Positions 30,333-40,429 are shown, counted from the first letter of the stretch. The stretch: 64,000 bases of DNA from Serratia sp. PL17 (GCF_017832355.1 NZ_JAFIBY010000001.1:496001-560000); one strand, 5' to 3'. Numbers and translations are program-made. The notes: generated by a model not told the origin, from the letters alone.

Positions 30333-31457
30333 TTAGAACTGGTAAACCAGACCAACAGCTACGATATCGTCGGTAGCAGTGCCAGTGGCTTTAGTGAACT
30401 CGTTGTCGTCCAGCAGGTTGATTTTGTAATCAACGTAGGTGGACATGTTTTTGTTGAAGTAGTAAGTGGTACCAACAGAAACATATTTAACCAGATCTTG
30501 GTCAGTACCTGCGCCTGGGACGTTCAGGTTTTTACCTTTAGATTGCAGGTAAGAAACTTCTGGACGCAGACCGAAGTCGAACTGGTACTGTGCAGTCACT
30601 TCGAAGTTCTGAGTTTTGCTAGCGAAACCGCCACAGCTTTCAGAAGCAGCACAGGTTGTGCTGAAGCTGCTGCCACCGAACGGAGTCATGTTGCGGGTTT
30701 CGGAGTACATGGTTGCCAGGTAAACGTTGTTCGCGTCGTATTTAGCACCAACAGTCCATGCATCAGCCTTGTCGCCACGTTCGTTAGAACGCAGTTTCTG
30801 ATCATCGGTACGGTTAGAAGAAGCATATGCAGCACCTACGCTGATGCCTTCGCCGATGTCATAAGTAGATGACAGGCCCCAACCGTCGCCGTTTTGTTTC
30901 TTAACGTCACGACCGTCGTTCTGGTTTTTACCTTGGTACTGAACAGCGAAGTTCAGGCCGTCAACCAGACCGAAGAAGTTGTTGTTACGGTAAGTAGCAA
31001 CGCCGTTGGTACGGCCGGTCATGAAGTTGTCGGTAACGGTGTAAGTATCGCCACCGAACTCTGGCAGCATATCTGTCCAGCCTTCTACGTCGTACAGTAC
31101 GCCGTAGTTACGGCCGTAGTCGAATGAACCGTAGTCAGCAAATTTCAGACCTGCGAAGCCCAGACGAGTCTTGGTGCCTTCGGTGCCTTGAGATTCAGAG
31201 TGGTTAGCTTGAACGTTGTATTCCCACTGGCCGTAACCGGTCAGTTGGTCAGTAATCTGGGTTTCACCTTTGAAGCCGAAACGAACATAGGTCTGATCGC
31301 CATCATTACCTTTGTCGTCTGAGAAGTAGTGCAGACCGTCAACTTTGCCGTACAGATCCAGCTTGTTGCCGTCTTTGTTGTAGATTTCAGCAGCGTTTGC
31401 TGCACCAGCTGCTAACAGAGCTGGGATTACCACTGCAAGAATGTTGCGCTTCATCAT
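30333..31457 (-). CDS. ompF: OmpF-type general porin
   Basis: Outer-membrane trimeric diffusion porin. The 374-residue precursor starts [20 protein letters not shown] with cleavage before AEIYNKDG. The 16-strand pattern alternates, with constriction-loop sequence containing [10 protein letters not shown], and it ends VGLVYQF with the terminal aromatic needed for BamA. GAGGGTAATATAATG marks the start, as in E. coli ompF. Location between aspC and asnS supports ompF rather than ompC. Oddity: a surface loop after YSETRNMTP contains two cysteines six residues apart ([11 protein letters not shown]), unusual for this porin class. OmpR boxes and an ompF-like promoter lie upstream. Confidence 0.95.
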   Translation of the reverse strand: MMKRNILAVVIPALLAAGAANAAEIYNKDGNKLDLYGKVDGLHYFSDDKGNDGDQTYVRFGFKGETQITDQLTGYGQWEYNVQANHSESQGTEGTKTRLGFAGLKFADYGSFDYGRNYGVLYDVEGWTDMLPEFGGDTYTVTDNFMTGRTNGVATYRNNNFFGLVDGLNFAVQYQGKNQNDGRDVKKQNGDGWGLSSTYDIGEGISVGAAYASSNRTDDQKLRSNERGDKADAWTVGAKYDANNVYLATMYSETRNMTPFGGSSFSTTCAASESCGGFASKTQNFEVTAQYQFDFGLRPEVSYLQSKGKNLNVPGAGTDQDLVKYVSVGTTYYFNKNMSTYVDYKINLLDDNEFTKATGTATDDIVAVGLVYQF

Positions 31458-31595
31458 TATATTACCCTCATTGGTGTTATTCGGACACCTTTGCCACTGC
31501 CGCCAATAATTCTTTTGAACTATTGTTGATAGATTGGTGTCGTCCTGTGTCTGCACGCAGTGTTCCATTCACAGCCGGGTTAATCTAGAACGAAA

Positions 31596-31660
31596 ATGCT
31601 ACCAATGTCCCAATGAGGTTTCAAAAAGAAAGTATTTGTAACTAAATGTAATATTCAGGG
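31596..31660 (-). promoter_or_regulatory. ompF promoter with OmpR-type boxes
   Basis: On the minus strand, -35 TTGAAA (31619-31624), 17-bp spacer, -10 TAGCAT (31596-31601). Directly upstream, TTACATTTAGTTACAAATA (within 31633-31653) resembles the E. coli OmpR F-box array in sequence and position. The predicted mRNA leader is about 130 nt. The remaining gap 31458-31759 contains this leader and the asnS terminator. Confidence 0.75.
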
Positions 31661-31683
31661 AACTTTGTGACGTGGGTCAATAT

Positions 31684-31716
31684 TAAAAAATGCGAAAGGC
31701 CAGCAAAGCTGGCCTT
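31684..31716 (-). terminator. asnS terminator
   Basis: Perfect 9-bp stem AAGGCCAGC (31696-31704) / GCTGGCCTT (31708-31716), loop of 3; on the minus strand it is followed by TCGCATTTTTTAA. Confidence 0.85.
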
Positions 31717-31759
31717 GGTTTTGTAACTAAATTAATTAAAAAATGGATTATCTGATTAA

Positions 31760-33160
31760 TTAAAAGCTTGCATTACGTGGCGTACGTGGGAATGGAATAA
31801 CATCACGCACGTTTTGTACACCGGTCACATAGGCGATTAAACGTTCAAAGCCCAAACCGAAGCCAGCATGCGGTACGGTGCCGTAACGACGCAGGTCACG
31901 ATACCACCAGTAATCTTCTTTATTCAGGCCCATAGCTTCCAGACGTTGATCCAGCACGTCCAAACGTTCTTCACGCTGTGCGCCGCCAATGATTTCACCA
32001 ATGCCTGGGGCCAGCACGTCCATTGCTGCAACGGTTTTGCCATCTTCGTTCATGCGCATGTAGAACGCTTTGATGTCTTTCGGGTAGTTTTTCACCACAA
32101 CCGGTGCTTTGAAGTGTTTCTCTGCCAGGTAACGTTCATGCTCGGAAGACAGGTCGATACCCCAGGAAACCGGGTTTTCGAACGTCTGGCCTGATGCGAT
32201 CAGGATTTCCACGGCTTCGGTGTAATCTACCTGAGCGAAATCGGAAGAAACAAAACGCTGCAGGCGATCAATTGCATCTTTGTCTACGCGCTCGGCGAAG
32301 AACTGCATGTCATCCATGCGTTCGTTTAACACCGCCTGGAACACATACTTCAGCATTTTTTCTGCCAGCTCGGCGATGTCTTCCAAGTCTGCAAACGCCA
32401 CTTCTGGTTCGATCATCCAAAACTCTGCCAGATGGCGGCTGGTGTTGGAGTTCTCAGCGCGGAAGGTTGGGCCGAACGTGTAAATCTTGGACAGCGCACA
32501 GGCGTAGGTTTCGCCGTTCAACTGGCCGGACACGGTCAGGAACGCTTCTTTACCGAAAAAGTCCTGGCTGAAATCGACAGCCCCTTTGTCAGTACGCGGC
32601 AGGTTTTCCAGATCCAACGTTGAAACGCGGAACATTTCGCCGGCGCCTTCGGTATCGGACGCGGTGATCAGCGGTGTGGAAACCCAGAAAAAGCCATTCT
32701 CATGATAGAAACGGTGAATGGCCTGTGCCAGTGTGTGGCGCACACGGGCAACGGCACCAATCAGGTTGGTACGTGGACGAAGGTGAGCGACCTCGCGCAG
32801 GTATTCGATGCTGTGGCGTTTAGCCGCCATCGGATAGGTGTCCGGATCGTCAACCCAGCCAACGACGTTAATCGCGGTGGCCTGCAGCTCGAAACTCTGG
32901 CCTTCACCCGGAGAGGCCACCACTTTACCTGTGACTTCAATCGAACAGCCCGTGGTCAGATGCAGCACTTCATCCTGATAATTCGGCAGAGAATTATTAA
33001 CGACGGCCTGTAACGGATCAAAGCAGGAACCGTCATAGACGGCCAGGAAGGAGATACCAGCTTTAGAATCTCTCCGGGTACGCACCCAACCGCGCACGGT
33101 GACTTCACTGTCAACCGCAGCACGGCCTTGCAGTACGTCGACTACAGGCACTACGCTCAT
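31760..33160 (-). CDS. asnS: Asparaginyl-tRNA synthetase
   Basis: Class IIb aminoacyl-tRNA synthetase charging tRNA-Asn. The product has 466 residues, identical in length to E. coli. An N-terminal OB-fold anticodon-binding domain ([20 protein letters not shown]) is followed by the catalytic domain with motif 2 ([20 protein letters not shown] near residue 215) and motif 3 ([17 protein letters not shown] near residue 435). The C-terminus is [12 protein letters not shown]. It lies between pncB and ompF on the minus strand and has its own terminator. Confidence 0.99.
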   Translation of the reverse strand: MSVVPVVDVLQGRAAVDSEVTVRGWVRTRRDSKAGISFLAVYDGSCFDPLQAVVNNSLPNYQDEVLHLTTGCSIEVTGKVVASPGEGQSFELQATAINVVGWVDDPDTYPMAAKRHSIEYLREVAHLRPRTNLIGAVARVRHTLAQAIHRFYHENGFFWVSTPLITASDTEGAGEMFRVSTLDLENLPRTDKGAVDFSQDFFGKEAFLTVSGQLNGETYACALSKIYTFGPTFRAENSNTSRHLAEFWMIEPEVAFADLEDIAELAEKMLKYVFQAVLNERMDDMQFFAERVDKDAIDRLQRFVSSDFAQVDYTEAVEILIASGQTFENPVSWGIDLSSEHERYLAEKHFKAPVVVKNYPKDIKAFYMRMNEDGKTVAAMDVLAPGIGEIIGGAQREERLDVLDQRLEAMGLNKEDYWWYRDLRRYGTVPHAGFGLGFERLIAYVTGVQNVRDVIPFPRTPRNASF

Positions 33161-33330
33161 AGATTTCTCTCTTTAATTATTTGGTTTAGAAATAGCTTAC
33201 AACCCAAGAATATGGGGATGTTGCTATGTTACTTGCCGCGGTGCAGAGCACAAGCAGAAATCGCCGGATTGGTGCAACATTTCTTGGGGAAGCGCGAAAA
33301 GGGAGCAAGGAAAAGTGTCTTATAAAGAAG

Positions 33331-33364
33331 AAAAAGCCGGCGAAGGAAATTCAGCCGGCTTTTT
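33331..33364. terminator. pncB terminator
   Basis: Perfect 10-bp stem AAAAGCCGGC (33332-33341) / GCCGGCTTTT (33354-33363), 12-nt loop, T-run continuing on the minus strand. It lies 22 bp beyond the pncB stop. Confidence 0.88.
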
Positions 33365-33384
33365 AGCGTTCGCAGAAGGGGCGC

Positions 33385-34590
33385 TTAGCTCGCTTTTTTC
33401 ACCAGCGGCAGGTCGAACGCCTTACGTAAGGCTTTCACAAAGGCTTGATCCTGGCAGATGGTTTTGCCTGGGCTATCGGAAAGTTTCGCCACCGGCTTGC
33501 CTTTACATTCTACGAGCTTAATCACGATGTTCAGCGGTTTTACACCGGGAATATCGCAGGTCAGGCGCGTGCCGATGCCGAACACCAGGTTGACGCGTTG
33601 GTAAAAATGCCGGTAGAGCGCCAATGCTTTGTCCAAATCCAGGTTATCAGAGAACACCAGCGTTTTGCTCATCGGGTCAATACCCAGTGTCTGGTAATGC
33701 GCGATGGCTTTCTCACCCCATTCGAACGGGTCACCTGAGTCGTGACGCAGTCCCTGATAGCGTTGGGCGAATTGCAGACCGAAATCACGCAGGAAGGCAT
33801 CCATAGTAATACAGTCGGTCAGTGCGATGCCGAGTTGGTCCGGATATTCATCCAACCAGGCTTGCAATGCCGCTCGCTGGCTGTTCGCCAACACCGGGCT
33901 GATCTGCTGGTGCGCCTGGAACCACTCATGGGCTTGAGTACCCACAGGTGCCAGATCAAGCTGGTGTGCAAGATCGTAATTGCTGGTGCCGACCAGATAC
34001 GGGAATTCGTCTTTGAGTGTACTGACGATGGATTGCTGCACGGCCTGCGAGAAGCGGCGGCGGGTACCGAAGTCCATCAGTTTGAAGCGTGAAATATCCA
34101 CGTCAGCACTCATGGCTTTAAACTGCGCCAGTTTGCTGCGCAAATGGGCGACCGCCATGTCCGGTGTGACATCTGGCGAGCGATGACGGTGCACCACTTC
34201 GCTGATGACGGCCAGTAACGGAACTTCCCACATGATCACTTCGCGCCAAGGACCGGCAATGCGAATATGCAGCTTTCCGGCGCGATTCTCGATCTGAACT
34301 TGTTGCGGATCGTAACGGAACTCGCGCAACCAGCTCAGGTAATCCTCACGGAAGAATGGGAGCCCTGATAGATAGGTGAATTCAGCGTCTGTCAGTGCCA
34401 ACTGACTCATCAGTGCGACCTGCGCACGGATTTCGTCGGCATATTCGCCAAGCAGCTCATCACCACGGCAGCGGAATTCCGCCGCCACGCTGATAGCGGG
34501 ATAGCGGTGAAACACTGCTTGCTGCATATGAAGCTTGTAGGCATCAGTATCAAGCAGTGATGTCAAAATCGGGGAGGCGTATTGAGTCAT
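33385..34590 (-). CDS. pncB: Nicotinate phosphoribosyltransferase
   Basis: Converts nicotinate and PRPP to nicotinate mononucleotide in the NAD salvage pathway, with ATP hydrolysis. The product has 401 residues (E. coli 400). Recognisable segments: [20 protein letters not shown] at the N-terminus, [12 protein letters not shown] near residue 180, [23 protein letters not shown] (broken here only by description) around 205-225 with the autophosphorylated histidine region, [15 protein letters not shown] near 280 and [11 protein letters not shown] near 375. An inverted repeat spans its promoter. In E. coli pncB and pepN are directly divergent; here a cyclase gene sits between. Confidence 0.98.
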   Translation of the reverse strand: MTQYASPILTSLLDTDAYKLHMQQAVFHRYPAISVAAEFRCRGDELLGEYADEIRAQVALMSQLALTDAEFTYLSGLPFFREDYLSWLREFRYDPQQVQIENRAGKLHIRIAGPWREVIMWEVPLLAVISEVVHRHRSPDVTPDMAVAHLRSKLAQFKAMSADVDISRFKLMDFGTRRRFSQAVQQSIVSTLKDEFPYLVGTSNYDLAHQLDLAPVGTQAHEWFQAHQQISPVLANSQRAALQAWLDEYPDQLGIALTDCITMDAFLRDFGLQFAQRYQGLRHDSGDPFEWGEKAIAHYQTLGIDPMSKTLVFSDNLDLDKALALYRHFYQRVNLVFGIGTRLTCDIPGVKPLNIVIKLVECKGKPVAKLSDSPGKTICQDQAFVKALRKAFDLPLVKKAS

Positions 34591-34630
34591 AGCGCGTTAC
34601 TGCATCCTCGTCAGGCGCGTGTCCAAATCC

Positions 34631-34672
34631 GGATAATCATAAAAAAGTGGGGGGAGTATACCCGGATTATCC
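34631..34672 (-). promoter_or_regulatory. pncB promoter region with inverted repeat
   Basis: GGATAATC (34631-34638) and GATTATCC (34665-34672) are exact inverted copies. Between them, on the minus strand, lies a -10 hexamer TATACT (34655-34660); no good -35 was found. A NadR-type TGTTTA-N6-TAAACA box was not seen. Confidence 0.45.
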
Positions 34673-34772
34673 TGTTATTGAAGCTGCATCACACCACAAT
34701 TCATTGGAGCGGGTCGAGGATTAAACGTGCCTTTATGCTGCCTTGCCGTCAGGACACAGGCAGAAAAGCCAG

Positions 34773-34791
34773 ATTCACCTGTAAGGTGAAT
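34773..34791 (-). terminator. Hairpin downstream of diguanylate cyclase
   Basis: Perfect 8-bp stem ATTCACCT (34773-34780) / AGGTGAAT (34784-34791) with loop GTA; on the minus strand it is followed by CTGGCTTTTC, a weak T-tract. It may end the cyclase transcript before pncB. Confidence 0.5.
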
Positions 34792-34845
34792 GACTTAGCC
34801 TAATTAGTCATAAAAATTATAATGTTAATTATTTTAAACAACAAT

Positions 34846-36546
34846 TCAGATAAAACCGGTTGGTGTATGAATGCCAACCCGGTCTTTGCCGTTATTCTTG
34901 CAGAAATAGAGGGCTTCATCTGCCTGTTTGATCGCCGTCGGCAACAGCCGAATGTCACACACCTGAGCAATGCCGCAACTGGTGGTGAAACGGACTTCTT
35001 GCCCATTGGCTAATGTCAGGGTGAGTTGGTGAGTCAGCTCGCGTAGCGTTGACATGACTTCACGCGCATTTTCCAGCGTACAATTACTCAAGATTACGGC
35101 GAATTCTTCACCGCCATAACGGCAGAAAATGTCGCTGGAGCGGAAAGTCTTTTGTAATAACTTGCCGAACGCCACCAGTACAAGGTCGCCAACGTGATGG
35201 CCAAAATTGTCGTTGAGGTTTTTGAAGTTATCAATATCAATCAGACAGAAGGCCAGTGGGTAACTATTGGCCGCCAGAGACTCACACTCGAGAAAAAACT
35301 TACGGCGATTATAAATATTGGTTAACGGATCAAGATATGAGGAAGCTTCCAGCTCCTTGATCAGCAGGTGCTTTTCATTTTCCAGTGTCACCTTTTCCAT
35401 CTGATACTGTTTAAGCTGTTTAATGGCATCGCTGATGGCCATCAGCTCTTGACCGTAAAACACCTCATTGCGATCGATATTCATATTACCGCGTGATAAG
35501 CGCAAAATATTGTTATGTGTTTTCGTCAGCCAGCGGCTGATATTTGAACAATAAACCAGCGTCGGTAGAAAAATAAACAGGGTGATCAGCCCACCTAAGG
35601 AAATCATGCCGTAAATCGCCGTCTGGCTGTCATAGATCTTATGCAGTGATGCGGCGATTTCCATTTCGAAACTACGCTGATAAAGCTGTTGTGAGAGATC
35701 GCTCAGGTTATTAACGTACTGGTAGATATCATCGGCGGGGTAGTTCGTGTTCGTATCCACGGCGGTATACAGCCCTTCGGTGATACGGCTGATTCGTTTT
35801 ACTGACAATTGTTCAAGGATCGCATTCACTAAAAATGTGGTTTGCAGGTCGTTATAGGTCAGCTTGACAAAAATTAGCCGGGTACTTAACGCATTCAATA
35901 CCCCGGTGAGCTGAATGGCTTTCAGATAAGCGTCTTTACGTGCGAGTTGGTTGGTATTGACGTCAATAACCTGGTCGATCAATTCAGTCACGGACATATT
36001 TAGCCGATTATTCAGGCGTACGGCTTCCAGAAAGAGGAAGGCGTCGGCATCAACCATGCGGGTGTCGTAGGTGTAGCGGTAATAGCTCTTACTGGCTTGG
36101 GAAATATAGTAGGCGCTATTGATGTTGAACAGATTGGCGTTGGCATCGGTAACCTGCGAAAGCTGCAGGTTGTCATTATTCAACAATTGCTCCATCAGAT
36201 TGAGCATGGAAAGTGCCGCGATTTTCTGCCGTATACCAAGCTGCTGTGATATCTCGCTGTTCAGGTGTGGTTGAAAACGGGCGATTTTTTCACGCGCCAC
36301 GCGATCGGCGTTCATCCACTGCGCTGGGGTAATGTGCGGGTTTATCAGACTTAAACGCTTTAAACGGTGCGCTAACAGCGTGGCCTGAAAAGCCTCTGAA
36401 ATCTCTTTGGTGCGGGTAATCTTGTACAGGTTCAGTTGGTTGTCGTGATAACCGGTCTCAGCCTCAACCAGTTCATCGGAAATAAACAGGGCGAATGAGG
36501 ACATCAGGGCAAAGGTAAAAAAATAGATCAGATATTTTACTTTCAT
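34846..36546 (-). CDS. Membrane-bound GGDEF diguanylate cyclase with periplasmic sensor region
   Basis: Predicted to make cyclic di-GMP from two GTP. The 566-residue protein has an N-terminal membrane segment (residues 4-23), a long periplasmic helical region to about 310, a second membrane helix (ISLGGLITLFIFLPTLVYC), a short HAMP-like linker and coiled coil, and a C-terminal GGDEF domain starting near DPLTNIYNRRKF. The active site is GGEEF (in CRYGGEEFAVIL), and RSSD five residues upstream forms an inhibitory I-site, so product feedback is likely. ATG 36546 was chosen because the membrane segment begins there; 36579 adds eleven unsupported residues. The sensor domain is not recognised. Inserted between pncB and pepN relative to E. 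coli. Confidence 0.9.
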   Translation of the reverse strand: MKVKYLIYFFTFALMSSFALFISDELVEAETGYHDNQLNLYKITRTKEISEAFQATLLAHRLKRLSLINPHITPAQWMNADRVAREKIARFQPHLNSEISQQLGIRQKIAALSMLNLMEQLLNNDNLQLSQVTDANANLFNINSAYYISQASKSYYRYTYDTRMVDADAFLFLEAVRLNNRLNMSVTELIDQVIDVNTNQLARKDAYLKAIQLTGVLNALSTRLIFVKLTYNDLQTTFLVNAILEQLSVKRISRITEGLYTAVDTNTNYPADDIYQYVNNLSDLSQQLYQRSFEMEIAASLHKIYDSQTAIYGMISLGGLITLFIFLPTLVYCSNISRWLTKTHNNILRLSRGNMNIDRNEVFYGQELMAISDAIKQLKQYQMEKVTLENEKHLLIKELEASSYLDPLTNIYNRRKFFLECESLAANSYPLAFCLIDIDNFKNLNDNFGHHVGDLVLVAFGKLLQKTFRSSDIFCRYGGEEFAVILSNCTLENAREVMSTLRELTHQLTLTLANGQEVRFTTSCGIAQVCDIRLLPTAIKQADEALYFCKNNGKDRVGIHTPTGFI

Positions 36547-36578
36547 GTGCGCCGCGCGTCCTTGAGCCAGTTGGGGCA

Positions 36579-36608
36579 ATTATACCATTGTGGCTCGCAG
36601 GCTGTCTT
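36579..36608 (-). promoter_or_regulatory. Promoter of the diguanylate cyclase gene
   Basis: Minus strand: -10 TATAAT (36579-36584), preceded by TGG as an extended -10, with -35 AAGACA (36603-36608) at 18 bp. Confidence 0.65.
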
Positions 36609-36991
36609 ATCTATACCCGGCGGGAATGGCTGTCGAGTAGGGGCCACAGGGGAGTGGCTGGTTGCCCTACTCGCTGAGACAAATGAACTTTTTAATCAAA
36701 GAACAGAACCTGAGCGCGTGATGAACACCACACGGGCTTTTAGCATTAAATGCTGATTTTGATGTTCCATTAGGTGCAGGAGCCTGACTGGCAGGGGGAT
36801 TCGTCGATAATACCAGGATCCACCTCCGATTTCTCTGCTCTGGTGCCTTGGCATGTCTGGGTTTTTTTTGTAGCTGTGATACAGTTTATTTACAATCAGG
36901 CTCATCGAAATTTCTGCTTTTTCCCCATGGCGAAATAAACGCATGATGAAAGCCTGGCACCTGTAACTCACTGAGACGTCAAAGGGTTTTT
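36609..36991. other. Cyclase-pepN intergenic region with nested hairpin
   Basis: The divergent gap holds no convincing gene. A compound inverted repeat lies at 36635-36672: outer arms GAGTAGGG (36635-36642) / CCCTACTC (36665-36672), and inner arms GCCAC (36643-36647) / GTGGC (36654-36658). AAAGGG stands 6 nt before the pepN ATG. The pepN promoter should lie in 36860-36930 but no clear hexamer pair was fixed. Confidence 0.5.
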
Positions 36992-39607
36992 ATGACACAA
37001 CAGCCACAGGCGAAGTATCGCCACGATTATCGCGCGCCAGATTATACCATCACTGATATTGACCTGGATTTTGAGCTGGATGCAGAGACAACTCGCGTAA
37101 CCGCAGTCAGCAAGATTAAGCGCCAAGGTGCTGCTGACGCGCCATTGGCACTCAACGGTGAAGATCTGACGCTGGTGAGTATTGAGATCGACGGTCAGCC
37201 GTGGACTGCCTATCAGTTACAGGATAACAAACTGGTTATCGAGAATCTGCCAGCACAATTTACCATGACCATCGTCAACGATATCCACCCGGCGAAAAAC
37301 ACCGCGCTGGAAGGGCTGTATCTGTCTGGTGACGCGCTGTGTACGCAATGCGAGGCAGAAGGTTTCCGCCACATTACGTATTACCTCGATCGCCCAGACG
37401 TGCTTGCCCGCTTTACCACGCGTATCGTGGCCGACAAGGCGCGTTATCCGTTCCTGTTGTCAAACGGTAACCGCGTTGGGCAGGGTGAACTGGAAGATGG
37501 CCGTCACTGGGTGCAGTGGCAAGATCCGTTCCCAAAACCTTGTTATCTGTTTGCATTGGTTGCCGGTGATTTTGACGTACTGCGGGACAGCTTCACGACC
37601 CGTTCGGGACGTGAAGTTGCGTTGGAGCTGTTTGTTGATCGTGGCAACCTGGATCGCGCCGATTGGGCGATGACCTCCTTGAAGAACTCGATGAAATGGG
37701 ATGAAACCCGTTTTGGGCTGGAATACGATCTCGACATTTATATGATCGTTGCCGTCGACTTCTTCAACATGGGGGCGATGGAGAACAAAGGGTTAAATAT
37801 TTTTAACTCCAAATATGTGCTGGCGAAAGCGGAAACCGCGACCGACAAAGATTACTTGAATATCGAAGCGGTGATTGGCCACGAATACTTCCATAACTGG
37901 ACTGGCAACCGCGTGACCTGCCGCGATTGGTTCCAGCTCAGCTTGAAAGAAGGGCTGACGGTATTCCGCGATCAGGAGTTCAGTTCAGATTTGGGGTCAC
38001 GTCCGGTAAACCGTATCGATAACGTGCGTGTTATGCGCGGCGCGCAATTTGCGGAAGACGCCAGTCCGATGGCGCACGCCATTCGCCCGGACAAAGTTAT
38101 CGAAATGAACAACTTCTACACCTTAACCGTGTATGAGAAAGGATCTGAAGTGATCCGCATGATGCATACGCTGTTGGGTGAAGAGCAATTCCAGAAAGGC
38201 ATCCAGCTGTATTTCGAACGTCATGATGGCAGTGCGGCTACCTGTGATGATTTTGTTCAGGCAATGGAAGACGCGTCCAACGTTGATCTGTCGTTGTTCC
38301 GACGTTGGTACAGCCAGTCCGGTACGCCGCAGCTGACCGTGCGCGACGAATACGATGCCGAACATCAGCAGTACCGCCTGCATGTCAGCCAAAAAACGGA
38401 ACCGACTGCGGATCAACCAGAGAAGTTGCCGCTGCATATTCCACTGGATATCGAATTGTACGATGCAGAAGGCAATGTCATTGCTCTGCAGAAAGACGGT
38501 TCGGCGATCAATAACGTATTGAACATCACCGAAGCCGAACAAACCTTTGTGTTTGACGGTGTCGCACACCAACCTGTACCGTCTTTATTGCGTGAGTTCT
38601 CGGCGCCGGTGAAGCTGGATTACCCGTACAGCGATCAGCAACTGACCTTCCTGATGCAGCACGCCCGTAATGACTTTGCGCGTTGGGATGCGGCACAGAG
38701 CTTGCTGGCTACCTACATCAAGCTGAATGTGGCGAGACACCAGCAGAAACAGCCGTTGTCGCTGCCGCTGCACGTTGCTGATGCTTTCCGCGCGGTGTTG
38801 CTGGATGAGGCTCTGGATCCGGCGCTGGCCGCGCAGATCCTGACATTGCCTTCTGAAAGCGAAATGGCCGAACTGTTCGCTACTATCGATCCTGAAGCCA
38901 TTGCCGCGGTACATGAAGCGATCGTCCGTTGCCTGGCGAAGGAAATGGCCGATGAGTGGCTGGCGGTGTATAACGCCAACAAAACCGACGGTTATCGGGT
39001 GGAACACGCGGATATTGCCAAACGCTCCCTGCGCAATGTGTGCCTGGGGTACCTGGCCTTTGGCGACGAAGTGCTAGCCGATCGTTTGGTGTCGGAGCAA
39101 TACCGTCAGGCGGACAACATGACCGATTCTCTGGCGGCGTTGGCTGCCGCGGTGGCCGCGCAGTTGCCGTGCCGTGATGCGTTGTTAACGGCATTTGATG
39201 AGCGTTGGCACCAGGATGGTCTGGTGATGGACAAATGGTTTGTTCTGCAGGCAACCAGCCCTGCGGCAGACGTGCTGTCCAACGTGCGCAGCTTGCTGAA
39301 ACACCGCTCATTTAGCCTGAGCAACCCAAACCGCACTCGCTCGTTGATCGGCGGATTTGCATCAGCGAATCCGGCGGCATTCCATGCCGCAGACGGCAGC
39401 GGTTATCAGTTCCTGGCCGAGATCCTCAGTGATTTGAACCAGCGTAACCCACAAATTGCTGCCCGCTTGATCGAGCCGCTGATCCGTCTGAAGCGCTATG
39501 ATGCTTCGCGTCAGGCGCTGATGCGTAAAGCGCTTGAACAGTTGAAAGGGCTCGAGAACCTGTCCGGCGACCTGTTCGAGAAGATCAGTAAGGCACTCGA
39601 CGCGTAA
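36992..39607 (+). CDS. pepN: Aminopeptidase N
   Basis: M1-family zinc aminopeptidase, the main broad-specificity aminopeptidase of the enterobacterial cytoplasm. The product has 871 residues (E. coli 870). The exopeptidase motif NMGAMENKGLN lies near residue 260 and the zinc site VIGHEYFHNWTGNRVTCRDW near residue 295, with the third ligand glutamate 18 residues after the second histidine (LKEGLTVFRDQEF). N-terminal beta domain, catalytic domain, small beta domain and a large helical C-terminal domain are all present. The start follows AAAGGG. It converges with ssuB over a shared hairpin. Confidence 0.99.
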   Translation: MTQQPQAKYRHDYRAPDYTITDIDLDFELDAETTRVTAVSKIKRQGAADAPLALNGEDLTLVSIEIDGQPWTAYQLQDNKLVIENLPAQFTMTIVNDIHPAKNTALEGLYLSGDALCTQCEAEGFRHITYYLDRPDVLARFTTRIVADKARYPFLLSNGNRVGQGELEDGRHWVQWQDPFPKPCYLFALVAGDFDVLRDSFTTRSGREVALELFVDRGNLDRADWAMTSLKNSMKWDETRFGLEYDLDIYMIVAVDFFNMGAMENKGLNIFNSKYVLAKAETATDKDYLNIEAVIGHEYFHNWTGNRVTCRDWFQLSLKEGLTVFRDQEFSSDLGSRPVNRIDNVRVMRGAQFAEDASPMAHAIRPDKVIEMNNFYTLTVYEKGSEVIRMMHTLLGEEQFQKGIQLYFERHDGSAATCDDFVQAMEDASNVDLSLFRRWYSQSGTPQLTVRDEYDAEHQQYRLHVSQKTEPTADQPEKLPLHIPLDIELYDAEGNVIALQKDGSAINNVLNITEAEQTFVFDGVAHQPVPSLLREFSAPVKLDYPYSDQQLTFLMQHARNDFARWDAAQSLLATYIKLNVARHQQKQPLSLPLHVADAFRAVLLDEALDPALAAQILTLPSESEMAELFATIDPEAIAAVHEAIVRCLAKEMADEWLAVYNANKTDGYRVEHADIAKRSLRNVCLGYLAFGDEVLADRLVSEQYRQADNMTDSLAALAAAVAAQLPCRDALLTAFDERWHQDGLVMDKWFVLQATSPAADVLSNVRSLLKHRSFSLSNPNRTRSLIGGFASANPAAFHAADGSGYQFLAEILSDLNQRNPQIAARLIEPLIRLKRYDASRQALMRKALEQLKGLENLSGDLFEKISKALDA

Positions 39608-39620
39608 CGGTAAAAGGACA

Positions 39621-39650
39621 AAGGGACGGCATGATCTAATGCCGTCCCTT
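39621..39650. terminator. Shared terminator hairpin between pepN and ssuB
   Basis: Perfect 12-bp stem AAGGGACGGCAT (39621-39632) / ATGCCGTCCCTT (39639-39650), loop GATCTA. The T-tract is modest (TTTGTCCTTTT on the minus strand). Confidence 0.8.
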
Positions 39651-39652
39651 GT

Positions 39653-40429
39653 CTAATTCGCGATACGTCGTGAAGTTTCAGCCAGCGGTGAGGGCGGAGA
39701 CAGCACTCTGTCCAACACTTCGGCCTCCAGTTCTGCCAATTTACGCGATCCTTTTCGGCGTGGTCGCGGCAGATCAATGGTCAAATCCAACCCGATGCGT
39801 CCTTCCTCAATTAAAATCACCCGATCTGCCAGCGCAATGGCCTCACTGACATCATGCGTCACCAATAACACGGTGAAACCATGCTGTTGCCATAGCCCTT
39901 CGAGCAGCCCCTGCATTTCAATCCGCGTTAACGCATCCAAGGCCCCCAAAGGTTCATCCAACAGCAACAGGCGTGGACGGTGGATCAGCGCACGTGCTAA
40001 AGCCACCCGCTGTTTTTGGCCGCCGGACAGTGCCGCGGGCCACTCATTGGCGCGATCGGCTAATCCCACTGCGTTCAATGCGTGTAACGCGTCTTCTCGC
40101 CACTGGCCCCGTAACCCGAGTCCGACGTTGTCGATCACTTTTTTCCAAGGCAGCAGGCGCGCATCCTGAAACATCAGACGTGTATCCTCTCTGGCGCTGG
40201 CGAGCGGTGCATTACCGCTCAGCAATGCGCCGCTGGTGGCTTTCTCCAGCCCGGCCATCAGACGTAGCAGCGTGCTTTTTCCGCAGCCACTGCGACCGAC
40301 GACGGCGACAAACTGGCCAGCGCTGATGCGCAACTGAATATTCTCTAGCACCGTGCGGTTACCGTAGCGCTTGGCAATGGACTCCAGCGTGACTGGGGTA
40401 CCTTGGGGAATACGGGCGGGAGCCGTCAT
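39653..40429 (-). CDS. ssuB: Aliphatic sulfonate ABC transporter, ATP-binding subunit
   Basis: Energises uptake of alkanesulfonates during sulfur limitation. The 258-residue ATPase has Walker [15 protein letters not shown] near residue 45, Q-loop FQDARLLPW, signature [15 protein letters not shown] near residue 135, Walker [13 protein letters not shown] and the switch histidine in [13 protein letters not shown] in the Q-loop region is typical of the SsuB/TauB/NrtD group. Its start overlaps the ssuC stop by four bases. Last gene of ssuEADCB. Confidence 0.97.
   Translation of the reverse strand: MTAPARIPQGTPVTLESIAKRYGNRTVLENIQLRISAGQFVAVVGRSGCGKSTLLRLMAGLEKATSGALLSGNAPLASAREDTRLMFQDARLLPWKKVIDNVGLGLRGQWREDALHALNAVGLADRANEWPAALSGGQKQRVALARALIHRPRLLLLDEPLGALDALTRIEMQGLLEGLWQQHGFTVLLVTHDVSEAIALADRVILIEEGRIGLDLTIDLPRPRRKGSRKLAELEAEVLDRVLSPPSPLAETSRRIAN

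Noticed and set aside
31668..31681. matS-like GTGACGTGGGTCA near the ompF promoter
   Set aside because: Spacing does not fit GTGACRNYGTCAC.
36696..36971. 91-codon minus-strand frame in the cyclase-pepN gap
   Set aside because: No Shine-Dalgarno, odd composition and overlaps the expected pepN promoter.
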